A program made the position numbers and the translations under genes. The notes under the pieces were generated by a model. That model was not told the DNA's origin. It made no database searches and saw nothing but the letters and a program-made list of their open reading frames with translations. DNA of 64,000 bases, from contig OX457026.1 of assembly GCA_949752745.1 (NCBI GenBank), positions 48,245,256-48,309,255 of the forward strand, given 5' to 3'. Shown piece after piece: positions 34,722 through 45,566 of the stretch; the stretch's first letter is position 1, and each line of letters opens with the position of its first letter. Origin of the DNA: Protula sp. h YS-2021. Lineage: Eukaryota; Annelida; Polychaeta; Sabellida; Serpulidae.

Positions 34722-34740
34722 TTTATTTTTATTTATTTTT
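34652..34740. repeat. (TTA)n / (TTTA)n microsatellite
   Basis: TTA triplets grade into TTTA tetramers; the tyrosine- and isoleucine-rich frame across it is an artefact. Confidence 0.95.
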
Positions 34741-35022
34741 TTCAACTTTGGTATCCATTCTCGGTCGCCAGTCCTGAAATTTGCACATGAAACGGTCTGG
34801 CCTTTATTGTCTCATTTGCTTAGAGACTGGATTTTTTAAAAGAATCGGTCGCTCCCAAACGTGAACCGACGACTCCGAGAATTCAGTGAACAATTCTGTG
34901 AAACAAACAATGCGCTGTGAAGGCCTTTGTTGAAACTCAAAATTCTGCCAAACCTCATTGTAAGCTGGGACATGCTGATGTTCTATCAACAGAACAGGCA
35001 AACAAGCCTGGCCGTGGATTGT

Positions 35023-36234
35023 AACACTTGACAAGCCTTTGGCTTGCAAGGGCTTTATAAATGAATCCGGGACAGAAGGGCCCTGGACAAAAGGGCCTTG
35101 GACATAAGGGCCTTTCCCAAAACGGCCTTTTCCAAAAAGGCCTTTCCCAAAACGGCCCTAAATGAAAAGTTGGACAAAAGGGCCTTGAGAAATTTTTTTT
35201 TGGATATGGTTCTCAAAATTATTTTTATTTTTTGTGTAATAAAATAACAACTCCAAAAAACAAAGTTTATTGATTTTATTGCCTGATTAATCGAGGCAAA
35301 TTTTGGCTCTTCTTTGTTACTTTGTCTTATATCCATTGCTGTTGGTCACAGTTCAAATAAAGACCTCAAATTCAGAACTCATATATCGGCAAGACACTGA
35401 CACGCCAACATCATCCGGCTTAGCGCGTGTGTTTAAACAGCACAGTGCAGAGGAACGAAACAAAGGACAGAGATTATCTTTTGTGGCACAATGACTCCGA
35501 AATCTGGCATCTAAAGATAGTGATGGGAAGTAATTGAAAGAGTCTTTACAATGAGTAAAACATTAAGGCAGTGATTTGTACAAACAGGGATTAACCTGTG
35601 GCACAGTGCTTCGGAAATCTCAAGAGAGTGATGGGCAGTTATTGAAACAAAACATCAAGGCAGTTATCCTTAAAAACACAATGAAGTTTGTTTTTTACTT
35701 CTTATTTTATTACATATTTTATTATATAATTAAAACTCAAAATCCTAGAAAAAATTCTCAAGGCCCTTGTGTCTAACTTTTCATTTAGGGCCGTTTTGGG
35801 AAAGGCCTTTATGAGAAAGGCCGTTTTGGGAAAGGCCCTTATGTCCAAGGCCCTTTTGTCCAAGGCCCTTCTGTCTGGATACCTTATAAATTTGTGCGAG
35901 CAGCCGTTGGTATCTTTTTTTTTCTTGACAGTAAGCGGATTTTCTGTGTCTTCTCCAATGGCACTACGGGCCCTAGGGCCACGAAACTTGGGACTTAGTT
36001 GGAACTGATATGAACGTGTGCATGACACTTTTATTTCGCGTTCGATTTCGTTTTCTTGTTTTAAAACGCCATGTGAAAAGAGTGTATTTTTGCAAGTAAA
36101 TGCGGAGTATTTTATGCCAAGCACAGAACCCACAGTTGCTCAGCTTGCTCAAAAAATAACCCATTGAAGGAAGTATTTTTGCTTTTTAATTTTTGTCAAG
36201 TGTTTAACATTTCGCCAGCGAAATGAGGTTCTAG
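35023..36234 (+). mobile_element. Non-autonomous Helentron-like element, interrupted by a foldback element
   Basis: The left end is AACACTTGACAA (35023-35034). The inverted copy TTGTCAAGTGTT lies at 36193-36204 and is followed by an 18-bp hairpin (CATTTCGCCAGCGAAATG, 36208-36225) and a terminal CTAG (36231-36234). An asymmetric pair of terminal inverted repeats with a hairpin after the right one is the layout described for Helitron2/Helentron elements. A second, uninterrupted and inverted copy lies at 53014-53520. The sequence around the foldback insertion (ttgtgcgagcagccgttggt; cacgaaacttgggactt) is shared. There is no coding capacity. Confidence 0.7.
35063..35883. mobile_element. Foldback element FB1, inserted in the Helentron-like element with 8-bp target duplication
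   Basis: The left arm (35063-35190) and right arm (about 35755-35883) are inverted copies built of short repeats (acagaagggcc, ggacaaaagggcctt, ggacataagggcc, tttcccaaaacggcc). The element is flanked by TTATAAAT on both sides (35055-35062 and 35884-35891), and the homologous uninterrupted element at 53 kb shows the empty site. The interior holds two diverged copies of a ~115-bp block (gtggcaca...ttgaaa...aaggcagt) and no gene. An 8-bp duplication is seen for several cut-and-paste superfamilies (hAT, P, Merlin); none can be assigned. Confidence 0.82.
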
Positions 36235-36700
36235 TCTAGATTTTTTAATGAGGAACTGAGTTTGTTTTAGAATTTTAAGAGGATAGGTTTATTCTTGTAG
36301 ATTGTCTTCTCTAAGCTGATAGCTATAGGGATGTCTCACATCAGGTGAAGGTCAATGAAAAAACAATGTTTACGCCATCGCTGTGGAAAAATTTGCGAGA
36401 CTAGCGCTCCCTTCTAAGACGTATAAACGGATAAACATCCTGTGAACATACTCACACCCTGGTACCCAAACAGCCCAGGGGATGGAATACACAAACGGGA
36501 TCACTTTTACATAGGTGACTTTACCCCCCCCCCCCCCCCCCCCCCGATATTTTCCCGCGTTTTGTGCAGAGAGCGGAGACTTTCCCGCGTGCTTTTTTTT
36601 TAACAAAACCAGCTAGGTATTCCCCCCAGTCTCATTTAAAGAAAAGATTACCTGTGCTGCGAGCTTTTTGTATTTTGATAAAGAAGTGGTTTGCGCGAGG
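36235..36700. other. Spacer with a C20+ homopolymer
   Basis: No gene recognised. A run of about 22 cytosines lies at 36524-36545. Confidence 0.6.
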
Positions 36701-37713
36701 GGGTTACGGACAAAATGGCAGCGGACATAATGGCAACGGACATAATGGCAAGCGGGCATAATGGCAACGGACATAGTGGCAAGCTGACATAATGGCAAGC
36801 GGACACAATGGCAAAGAGGCAAAGCGGACAAAATTGCAACTTAAGAAAAAAAAAATGAAATAAAAATGAATAAAAAATGTTCGATTAACCGCACCATAAA
36901 GCAAGGCGGGGTACGGAAAAAATGGCAACGGAACAAATGGCAACGGAAATAATGGCAACGGAAAATATGGCAAGTGGAAATAATGGCAACGGAAAAAATG
37001 GCAAAGTGAAAAAAACGGAAAAAATGGCATAATAACAAAATAAAAAATTTTAAAAATAATAACAAACCCGTCAAGGCGGAGGGCGGCTCGAATCTTGCCT
37101 GGCGTCTAACTGTCTGGTTATTTGGAATAAAACAAACAAAGGGGGTCCAAAACTACGCTGTTCACCCACTTCGGCTGCACATTTGTGACCGATTACGGAG
37201 TAGTATACCCCTGTCTGGTCGCCGTACGGTCTGGAATTTAGATTAAAACAAACAGACGGTATATCCGAAGTTGTAGATGTTATGCACTATAGCTTCGTGA
37301 GTGTGGAGGGGATGCAGCACAAGTGACCACCACCCTTACGAATATCGCGCGCGAAGACCAACCACGTAGGCGCATAAAGCGGATGTACAGTCAGCTCTAA
37401 GTCCGACTTCGGCAGCTACATGAGGACCCCAGAGATGGTAGCAAGACTGTTGATCAGTTTCTACTTGGAGCAGCACACAACATTCGGTGGAAACCTCAGA
37501 GAAATGTTCCAGAGCAGTAAATGAGAACTGTGAACTGATTGGCTAAGTGGCTATCTAAATAGATGCATTACACAAGAATTCAGTTATGTTTATTTATGAA
37601 CTCAGTAAATGCCATTGGGCTAAATAAAAATTCAGTTGAAATGTTGTCTTTTTTATTGCAGTTGCCGTTATGCCCGCTTGCCATTATGTCCGTTGCCATT
37701 TTGTCCTACAACC
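36701..37713. mobile_element. Foldback element FB2 with 8-bp target duplication
   Basis: The left arm (36701-36845) is a tandem array of (a)cggacataatggcaa units of about 16-18 bp. The right arm (37661-37713) is its inverted counterpart, with three units. GCGCGAGG flanks both ends exactly (36693-36700 and 37714-37721). A second array (cggaaaaaatggcaa variants, 36905-37035) lies inside and begins with a GGGTACGGA head like that of the left end, suggesting a nested or duplicated arm without its partner. The apparent multi-pass membrane protein on the - strand here (PLCPLPLCP) is the repeat read as codons. The interior (37040-37660) has no gene. Confidence 0.82.
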
Positions 37714-38900
37714 GCGCGAGGAGAGTAGTTAAGCTTTATTATCTTGCTTTGTTTAGAAATGAGTGGGGTTGAAGGGGAGGGTTATTAAGCAATAGTGAGA
37801 TATTCAAACACGAGCTTTCTCACACAATACTCAGCTGACATCTGCTCAACAGCCAAAACCACAGAATGAGTAACATCTTTGGGCAAACAAGCGTTTAATT
37901 TACAGCTCTTTACTCAATTCACATCTCTACTGCAGCCTATAATCTAATGTTGTGTTCGAATTCGATCAAGCATTCGCTGAGCGATATTCGGCCAGAAACT
38001 TGATCCAGACGGAAGACCTTCAGACGGTTCTGCCGCTGACCAATGGCGCTCTGTGCTATTAATCCACATGAATAGCGCCAGCAACATAAACTGAAGGGGG
38101 GGGGGGAACCCGGGGGGAAAAACGCAGGAAAATCTAGGGGCATATCAAAATAGGCGGGATATCTCCACGTGGGAAAGCTCTCCGCTTCAATGAAAACTGA
38201 TGAGAATGGGTACTTGGCTGGTTTTTATTTAATTCAACCGCAAGTGAGCAAGTAAAGTCCATTCGTACTTAATTCATTACCATTCTTGTGAATAAAAAAT
38301 GCCGTTGAATGTGAAAAAGAAAATAAAAGTTGCAATTAATAAGAGCGCCAGCGGAAAAGAAACGTTTCACGTGTTTAGGCCAAATGTTTTTAAATCAAAC
38401 TATAAATGAAGTTTTTTAATCCTTATTTTGCATGAAGAGAAGTTTTTCCCCGTTAATTGGTGCACTGACACACTTAATGTGTCCCTGCCAATACCCTCTT
38501 TTATATTCCGTTTCATTCCGAATACATAACGAAATATTTCACACAACAACCAAAGAAAGTTACACCTGACAGCGCGAAATTGGTATGGCAAGGAGAAAAA
38601 AAGTTAAAAACTTAAAATAAGTCGAAACTTTCACAAGAAACAGCGCTCGTAAACGCTGTTAACGCTACGTAAACTGACATCATTTAAGCGCTATGTTTTA
38701 GTGTTATGGGTATCTGTTAACAGATCAAGTGTGACAGAATTCTATGGAATGAACTGTTATTTAGAAACACCGCTTAATTTGAACATGCTTTTAAGAACCA
38801 AATAGTGTCGGTTTAACGAGGCTTTACTGCACTGTAATAACGGTTTTGAAAAAAAGTAATGAAACAATGAAGGATTCCGCTTCGATATGAGCAGCAAAAA

Positions 38901-38935
<35 letters not shown>

Positions 38936-39261
38936 AGCATTCCCATGCTTGAGACCACCAAGAGATAAACTGTCGTCCTGTCACTTTATAACAAAACTTT
39001 ACATAAAACTGAATCAAATAGTGAAATTTTCATACACATCGATCAAGCATAGCGAAAGTTATCTCTTTTTTTTCACTTTTTACAAAGTTAAAATGGCGGC
39101 ATTTTACAAAAATGCATACAGCCGCCGGTGTAAATAGCCTATGACCACTTTATAACAAAACTTTACATAAAACTGAATCAAACAGTGAAATTTTCATATA
39201 AATCAACCAAGTAGTTTTAAAGTTATACACTCTTGAAGTTAGCCATATCACGATCCTGGTG

Positions 39262-39425
39262 GGGGGGGATCGTCACATAGTATGTCCTGGGGGGGGGGGG
39301 GGGTCGGGGGTCGGCACATAGTATGTCCTGGGGGTGGGCTGACGTCAAGACGCTAGCCTCGTTTTCAGGAAGTCTCGTTTTCAGGCAACCTCGTTTTCAG
39401 GCAACCTCGTTTCAGTCAGTTTGTC
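39262..39425 (+). repeat. G-rich duplicated segment and 17-bp TCGTTTTCAGGCAACC tandem repeat
   Basis: (g)n followed by tcg...cacatagtatgtcctgg occurs twice (39262-39330). Four units of cctcgttttcaggcaa-like sequence follow at 39357-39415. Confidence 0.75.
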
Positions 39426-39650
39426 AGGGTAAACATGGGAATTTAGAGTCGCGAATTCTTCAGCTATGAAACAGTGAGGAGCTCAGTCTCCTGGCCGCTC
39501 CAGAGCGGCCGCCAAATATTACCAAATAAGCAAAACAATCATCGTGTTGGCGTATGCATGAGAGTGTGTGGGGGGCATGGCTTTAAAAAAAGTTGGTCGT
39601 GTGTGTATGCGAGTGTGTGTGGGACATGGCTTAAAAAAATCAATTCATGT

Positions 39651-39815
39651 GAGGGAGGGAGGGAGGGAGGGAGGGAGGGAGGGAGGGAGGGAGGGAGGGA
39701 GGGAGGGAGGGAGGGAGGGGAGGGAGGGAGGGAGGGAGGGAGGGAGGGAGGGAGGGAGGGAGGGAGGCCGCGGCGGCGGCGGCGGACACTCCACACACAC
39801 ACACACACACACACA
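39651..39815. repeat. (GGGA)n array followed by (CGG)n and (AC)n
   Basis: About 29 GGGA units (39651-39767) with one interruption, then six CGG units and a run of AC. Frames through it in every register are open, which is why long Gly-Arg-Glu and Pro-Ser-Leu frames appear on both strands. Confidence 0.95.
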
Positions 39816-39995
39816 CCCCTCCCCCCCTCCACAATACCGCGGCCGCGCCTCTCTCTCCACCTTTCACACTCAACCGGAAAACACCAAGTATTGCATTTCG
39901 CTCTATCGCGATAACTGCAGGGCCCATGACTTTTCGGTCTTTTCGTCATTTCGCTCTCATGCAGCAGCAGGGCGGGGGGGCCCCGCCTCAAGCCA

Positions 39996-40081
39996 ATGCG
40001 GAACTACTGCAATGCCGTTTCTACTGCACTGCAGTAGTTCCGCATAGCAACTACGGTTGCTATACAGTAGAAAACGGCATT
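39996..40081. repeat. Cluster of three overlapping inverted repeats
   Basis: ATGCGGAACTACTGCA (39996-40011) is perfectly complementary to 40030-40045. AATGCCGTTTCTACTGCA (40011-40028) pairs with 40063-40081 with one bulge and one mismatch. AGCAAC/GTTGCT (40046-40062) forms a small third hairpin. Confidence 0.85.
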
Positions 40082-40743
40082 TTACAACTACTTTGAAGGT
40101 TCATGTTTGAGTGATCTATGTCTTTCGAAAACCTGGGGAGACCGAACTTCAGCCCATATACCAGTTACACGAGTAGTAAGTTCGTGAACAATTTGACCAT
40201 GACCGTGGTTTCGTGCTTCATTAGTAGATAGTTCGGTATAAAGTAGTGAAATTCAATTGAGTTTTTATTATGTGAAAACAGAACCCCCCTTTCATACATA
40301 TTGTACGACTGGCCATAGTTAGAGTTTGGAAATTGCTGGTCCCTGCTTCGTTAAAGGGAAATGCGGGTATGTCACCCACAATTGACATTTCCTTCATACT
40401 TTCACAGTTTAATGCTTTGAGGGTATACATTCAAAAATTGAAAAGAAAAAAGGGGGGGGTCACCAATGTTATAAGAGAAATAATGACGCTGGGAGGTCGC
40501 GTACTTTTACTATAGAAAACATTGGGAAAACCAAGAAATTGCAATCAAAAGGCAAAATTCACACACAATCACAATTGACAATTGCCTAATTTTTTCCCTG
40601 TTTGAAGAACACGTCATACGAAATGTTTTAAGCAAATAAAAAATATATGTCACCGTATCAATAAGAGAATTATACAATCTTTTTGACAAAATCCCATTGA
40701 CTCAATGGATAAATATGTGAAAACAGTGTAATATGATTTTAAT

Positions 40744-40946
40744 CTGACGTTTTATTTTCGTAAAACGCTCTTTTATGAGTAAAAGCGTGATTCGCGTTCT
40801 CCACTTTTATACGGGTTTTCTCGCAAAACTCTAAGAATCACGTACTCAGGAACTAAAATTTTCTACTAGTGACTCGAATAGTCCCGTCGTTGGTCCCAGC
40901 CAATCAGCATCCTTGGTCACTGTAACCAAGCCTCATTCGAGTATTG
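40744..40946. repeat. Left inverted terminal repeat, DIRS copy B
   Basis: Inverted match to 48506-48685; the outermost ctgacgttttattttcg is matched only by the internal complementary region. Confidence 0.9.
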
Positions 40947-41000
40947 GCCCACTGTACCAACCACACCCAGGTCCGCGGGGTGGCTGGGTGGGATGTTATG

Positions 41001-41116
41001 ATAAAAGTGGAGAACGCGAATCACGCTTTTACTCGTAAAAGAGCGTTTTACGAAAATAAAACGTCAGTTTTACTTCGTAAAAGCTCCGGATTCGCTTATC
41101 TCCACTTTTATACGGG
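41001..41116. repeat. Internal complementary region, DIRS copy B
   Basis: 41001-41067 is complementary to the left extremity and 41068-41116 to the right extremity, nearly identical to 25873-25988. Confidence 0.9.
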
Positions 41117-42330
41117 ACTAACACAGGAGACGGGGTGACCTGCGTTGCGAGTCAAATTTAGAAAAATTTCCTCAAAAGTTCGCTTTTACTCCAAAGAAAA
41201 CGTGTTATCTTCCGTGTGAGGAGAGAAAGGCGTAAATAAAACACTGCAGAGAAATGTAAAAGTGTTTAATGTGCCTCAGAACAGAATATAATCGAGTTGG
41301 TGAACAACTCTAGCACACGGAAGGACGAACGAACCAAGAACCAAGACGAGGAGGAAACGTATCGACGACTACGCTACCCTCTGTCATAAACCTTGCTAAT
41401 ACCATCTCCCTCCATCCTCCCACAAGATGGTAGCCCAACCTAACCACAAGGTCAGTTCACATAAACATTTAACCATCCCTTTATTTGAATTGTCACAAAC
41501 ACGATCGCGGAACCAAGGCCGCGTACCTAGTAAGGAGACCAAGGAACTGTTGACTGGGCTTGGTCACTTACCAACTAACTCAAATTTCATAATTATGAAC
41601 ATTACAATAACAACATGGATTAACCCAACTAAGACCTTAGGCTACTAGCTTAACTGAGGACCGGGTCATGAACCAATGCAGCGATCTTCACGAATAGTAG
41701 GTGAGAAAGGATCCCCACCTACCAATGGTTGAGCGCACTGACCGTGTGTTATCATGCAATATCGACTGACTGATACCAGACACACTAAAACGCGCCCATT
41801 CAGAACACTGACTGGAAAATACGCACCCGTCCAAGACGGGTGACGCACTATCACGAGCCCATTCAACACCTATATACAACATGTTAGACACAAAGAACGC
41901 ACTACAACGTGCTGATATTCAACCTCGGTCACTGGTACGTGACCATAGCCGGACTAGGTACCTGATCCCTGCGAGGCCGACTCTAGTGGACGCGACAGTC
42001 GCACCGAAGGGGACGCGTGGTGCGAAGCAGTGTTCACCTCACCCCCCTTTTTTTTCAAGGGAAGATGGAGTACCAGACTCGCAGGGGTGAGGCACCGAGA
42101 CCGGCGCTAACCAACGAGGGAGAGCGTGTTCCCAGAGTACCGTACTAGGGATACTGAACTGTAACTACAACTCGGAGAGTTCTTGATCTAACGCGCTGAT
42201 GCACGTCGTGGTGGTGCTAACGGCGGCCTTGATTCTTGCCTGCACCGTTACCAGGGCGTTGGAAGGCAGAGTTCTTGCGCTTGAACCTGCCCTTGTTCTT
42301 GTTCGACTGTTCGCTGCAAACATACAAGCG
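41117..42330 (-). other. DIRS copy B 3' non-coding region
   Basis: Non-coding, homologous to 25989-27202. Short open frames on both strands are not conserved between copies. Confidence 0.55.
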
Positions 42331-43620
42331 TTAGATGGAAACTACTGACTCGGCAGCCACGAAAGGGCCCAAAGAGTACAGACCCGACAGCTCGCACTGA
42401 GAGTAGTCTTTCAGGTAATATTCAATGAATGAATTAGGTGAAGACCAACAACCTGTTTTCAGAATGTCTGTTAGAGATACACTACGCAGAGCCCTTATTG
42501 AGTTGGCTACCTGCCTTACGTGATGAGCTTTAACTTTACACAGATCTCTGAACTCGGGTTCTGCCTGGGCTCTTTCATAAGCTTCCAAACCCACAGTCTT
42601 AATGTATTTAGAGACAGTTTGTTTAGAAATATCCTTATGAAACCTGGGCATAAAGGAAATGATCAACGCTTTCTGCCCCTCGCTCCTGTAGTCCTCGGAT
42701 ACCTGGAGATACTTACGCAAAGCCTGGACTGGACAGAGGGATACCCGGTCTGAGTCCTCGTCCTCTACCTCCAGGGCTGGCAGCGTTATCTGTTCCAAGG
42801 TACCAAGGCCTGCGGTAGTGATGTGTGTCTTACCCATGAAGCCTGCCCTCGGTCGCAGGAAGACTTTTTTCCACTCACCATTTTCTTTCAGTATCTGGCG
42901 GTCAAGGGCGTGTATCTCCCCTCTTCTCTTGCCCGAAGCCAAGGCCAACAAAAAAGCAAACCTTACCGTTGCACCCTTGGGTGTGATCACGTCCTCTCCG
43001 AATACGTCGGCTCTCTGAAGGTAACGCAGGACCAAGACGAGGTCCCACTGGGCTAAATTGGAGTTTGACGGAGGAGAGTTTACCCTGAAATGCCTAAACA
43101 GCATAGATAGGGCTAGGTCCTCACCTGGATCGTAACCCGTTGCGGTTTTCAGCCTAGAGCCTATGGCGGCACGATAACCCTCGATCGAACCCACTTTCAG
43201 GTGCTCGGTCGTAAACAGGTGATCCAGGAAGTCTGCCACTACTGCTGGCGTGGCCTGGAACGGATCTAGCTGGGCTTTGGCGCACCAGTTAGCGAATTTG
43301 TTCCATTGTGCTCGATAAACCCTCGCCGTGGATTACCTGTGGCTATTCAGCATTTTTTCCCTCACTTCCCTGGAAAAACCTTGTTTCTCTAACAGAGAAG
43401 GGACAGGCACCACAGGTGTAGGTCCAGGAGGTGGGGGCTCGGGTGGAAGTACAACCAGTGGGGTTGCGCTAGGATCTCCGGGTGGCAAGGTAGCCTTACC
43501 GGGGGGCTGGTCGTGTACTTGACTAGGAGGGGAAACCAAGGAGCCTCGGGTGCCAATGGGGCTATCAGAAAGAGGCGAAAAGGTCTGCGCAACGCTAAGC
43601 TCTGCACCACCCGAAGCAGG
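42331..43620 (-). pseudogene. Tyrosine recombinase of DIRS copy B (one nonsense codon at its N-terminal side)
   Basis: The domain 42331-43239 (302 codons) is open. Counting from its first ATG, the first catalytic Arg lies at 105/106 (GKRRGEIHAL), HxxR at 239-242 (HHVR), Trp at 265 and the tyrosine at 274/275 (FIEYYL). Upstream, in the same frame, a linker (LPPEPPPPGPTPVV; SREVREKMLNSHR) ends in TAA at 43333-43335, where copy A has GAA. The stop lies before the core-binding domain, so a shortened but catalytically complete product from the internal ATG is conceivable. The enzyme would integrate the circular double-stranded DNA intermediate. The frame overlaps the RNase H frame in another register. 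Confidence 0.9.
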
Positions 43621-45566
43621 ACGGGCTGTGGGGGGAAGGCATACAGGACTTCGTCCTTCGGCCATTGGCAAGTCAAGGTATTGATTGCCCAGACCTTGGG
43701 GTCGGGGCATGGGGAGACATACCTTGGTAAACTCGTCGTGAGGGCGTTCGCAAACAAGTCCAAGGTCGGTTTCCCCCATGGAGAGTGCTTGGTCACCCAC
43801 TCGAAGGATCGGGGGGGCAGACACCACTCCGTGTGGATAACTTGACCGACCCTGGAAGCTAGGTCTGCCAACACATTCAGCGACCCTGCTAAGTGCTGGG
43901 CTGAAAGATAAATCTTCTTCTCCCGGGCGAACTTCAGGATGTCTCCAGCGAGCTTCGTGAGTTGCTGGGACCTGGTACCGCCCTGCTTGTTTAAGTATGC
44001 CACTGCGGTGGAGTTTTCCAGGTGGAACTCCACACACCGTCCCTCTAGGGCAGGGGCGAGGTCGTTTAAGGCTATCCACACCACCTGCAACTCTAACCAA
44101 TTTATGTGGCGATTTTTTACTTGTTTTGACCACTGGCCTTGCCACATTCTGCCCTGGAAATGAATCCCCCAGCCGGATAGGGAAGCATCGGTTTGTACTT
44201 CTGTTTCCGGAGGCGGGGCTGTGAAGGGTACCCCTTCGCTCATGACTCGGTCGTCGCACCACCAAGTCAACTCTTGGTGGGTTTCTACCGACAGAGACAT
44301 CACGGCCCTGGGGTGTCTGCCCTGGCGTAAAGCCCGCCTGACCCCCGCCTGGAAGGGCCTGTAATGCAGTTTCCCTAGGGGGACCGTCTTCTCTGTAGCT
44401 ACTAGACAGCCCAGCAGGGACTCCATCTTTAACAAACTCACCTTGGAACCTGGCTGTATGGATCTGACGCTCGTACGGATTTTTTCTCTCCGTTCGGGAG
44501 TAGGGTATGCTCTTGCCAGTCTCAGATCTCATCTTTCCCCTAACAATACCATTACCTGCTTTGGACTCAGTTCCGACTTGTCTCGATTCACCATGAGACC
44601 CACCTTCGTTGCCTGGTCGACCAAGGCCTGCGTTTGCCGACTTACCGTGGCTCGGTCGCGATGGGCTACGAACCAATCGTCTAGGTACTGAAAGACCAAC
44701 ATACCTCGAACTCGGGCCCATGCCTTTAATACTCTCATGATTTTGGTGAAGACAAAGGGAGCGGTGGAAAGACCGAATGGGAGGGCTCGGAACCAAAACC
44801 TTTTCTCCCCTACCTGGAAGCACAGGTATTTCCTGGCGGCGGGATGCAAGGGCACGTGCAGGCACGCATCTGATAGATCTATGGACGTGCCCCACATGTC
44901 CCTCCCCAGGGAACTCTTTATAACCTGGGCCGTATCCATCTGAAACGGCGTCACATGGAGAAATTGATTCAGAGAGGATAGATCTATGACTAGAAACCAA
45001 CCCCCCGACTTCTTGGGTACCAGGAAGACCCGGCTGAAAAACCCTTTCTGATCTTTTGGCATTTCCTTTACGGCCCCTTTGCTCACTAAGTCTTCGAACA
45101 TCGAGCGTAGGGCCCGGTGCTTTGGCGAGTTTGTATCGTAGGAGGCGATCAGGCAGGTTGGGGCCAGGTAGCGAAGGGGTATGGGTGGAACGTGCCCGCG
45201 TCGGTCCCGTTTGAACGGGAGTGCGTAACCTTCTCTCAACCAACGCACTACTTTCTTCGGAGCACCCATGTCACGCCATGCTTGCCAGAACCTGCCTAGC
45301 CTACCTCCTACGCGCAAACAGCCGCTGAAGGGCTGGAAGCCCTCCTCGTCTTTTGACCTGATAAAAGTATCTCTTAGAGACGAGGCGCTCCCCTCTGAGA
45401 GATACTTCGATTGATTGCTACCTGCACTGAGGCGAGGCCCTCGGAGGGGCCTTGCCGTTGCCCTGCTGCCTCGGCTTCTTCGGGGGAGAAGACCTGGCTT
45501 TGCTGTTCGACCTCGACCTGTCTCGGCGCGGGGGCTGCGAGTACTGGCGCTTCTGTGGTCGCGCAA
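43389..45566 (-). pseudogene. RT / RNase H / methyltransferase-like polyprotein of DIRS copy B (one nonsense codon)
   Basis: The RT half (44529-45566) has the catalytic Asp in SIDLSDACLHVPL (about residue 230), FGLSTAPFVFTK, and YLDDW (294-298). TGA at 44529-44531 replaces the Trp seen in copy A (GERWDLRLARAYP). The same frame resumes as RNase H (44441-43389): TDASLSGWG, WLELQ, then FHLENSTAVAYLNKQGG, where the usual Asp is Glu, and NVLADLAS. The C-terminal part (DLFANALTTSLPRYVS; VLYAFPPQPVLLRVV; APEAPWFPLL) resembles the Dam-like region following RNase H in DIRS elements. The start overlaps the end of gag by about 150 bp in a different frame. Confidence 0.9.

Larger units (their letters stand above)
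33013..35022. other. Spacer with microsatellites, no gene recognised
   Basis: Contains the (CT)n/(TTC)n tract and a (TTA)n/(TTTA)n tract listed separately. The rest is AT-rich without a conserved open frame. Confidence 0.5.
37714..40743. other. Non-coding region with simple repeats and hairpins
   Basis: No supported gene. It contains a poly-A tract (38902-38934), a ~60-bp direct duplication (ctttataacaaaactttaca at about 38981 and 39150), a G-rich cluster, a GGGA array and a hairpin cluster listed separately. Confidence 0.5.

Noticed and set aside
34605..34790. Tyrosine-rich small protein
   Set aside because: It is a direct translation of the (TTA)n/(TTTA)n microsatellite.
35702..36133. Frame with KALLSKALLSK/RALDKRALDIRA repeats
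   Set aside because: It is the right arm of FB1 plus Helentron-like sequence; the repeat explains it fully.
36613..37074. Apparent multi-pass membrane proteins with PLCPLPLCP and FPLPLFPL repeats
   Set aside because: They are the GGACATAATGGCA units of FB2 read as codons.
39474..40047. Long Gly-Arg-Glu and Pro-Ser-Leu rich frames on both strands
   Set aside because: They are translations of the (GGGA)n, (CGG)n and (AC)n tracts; every register of such repeats is open.
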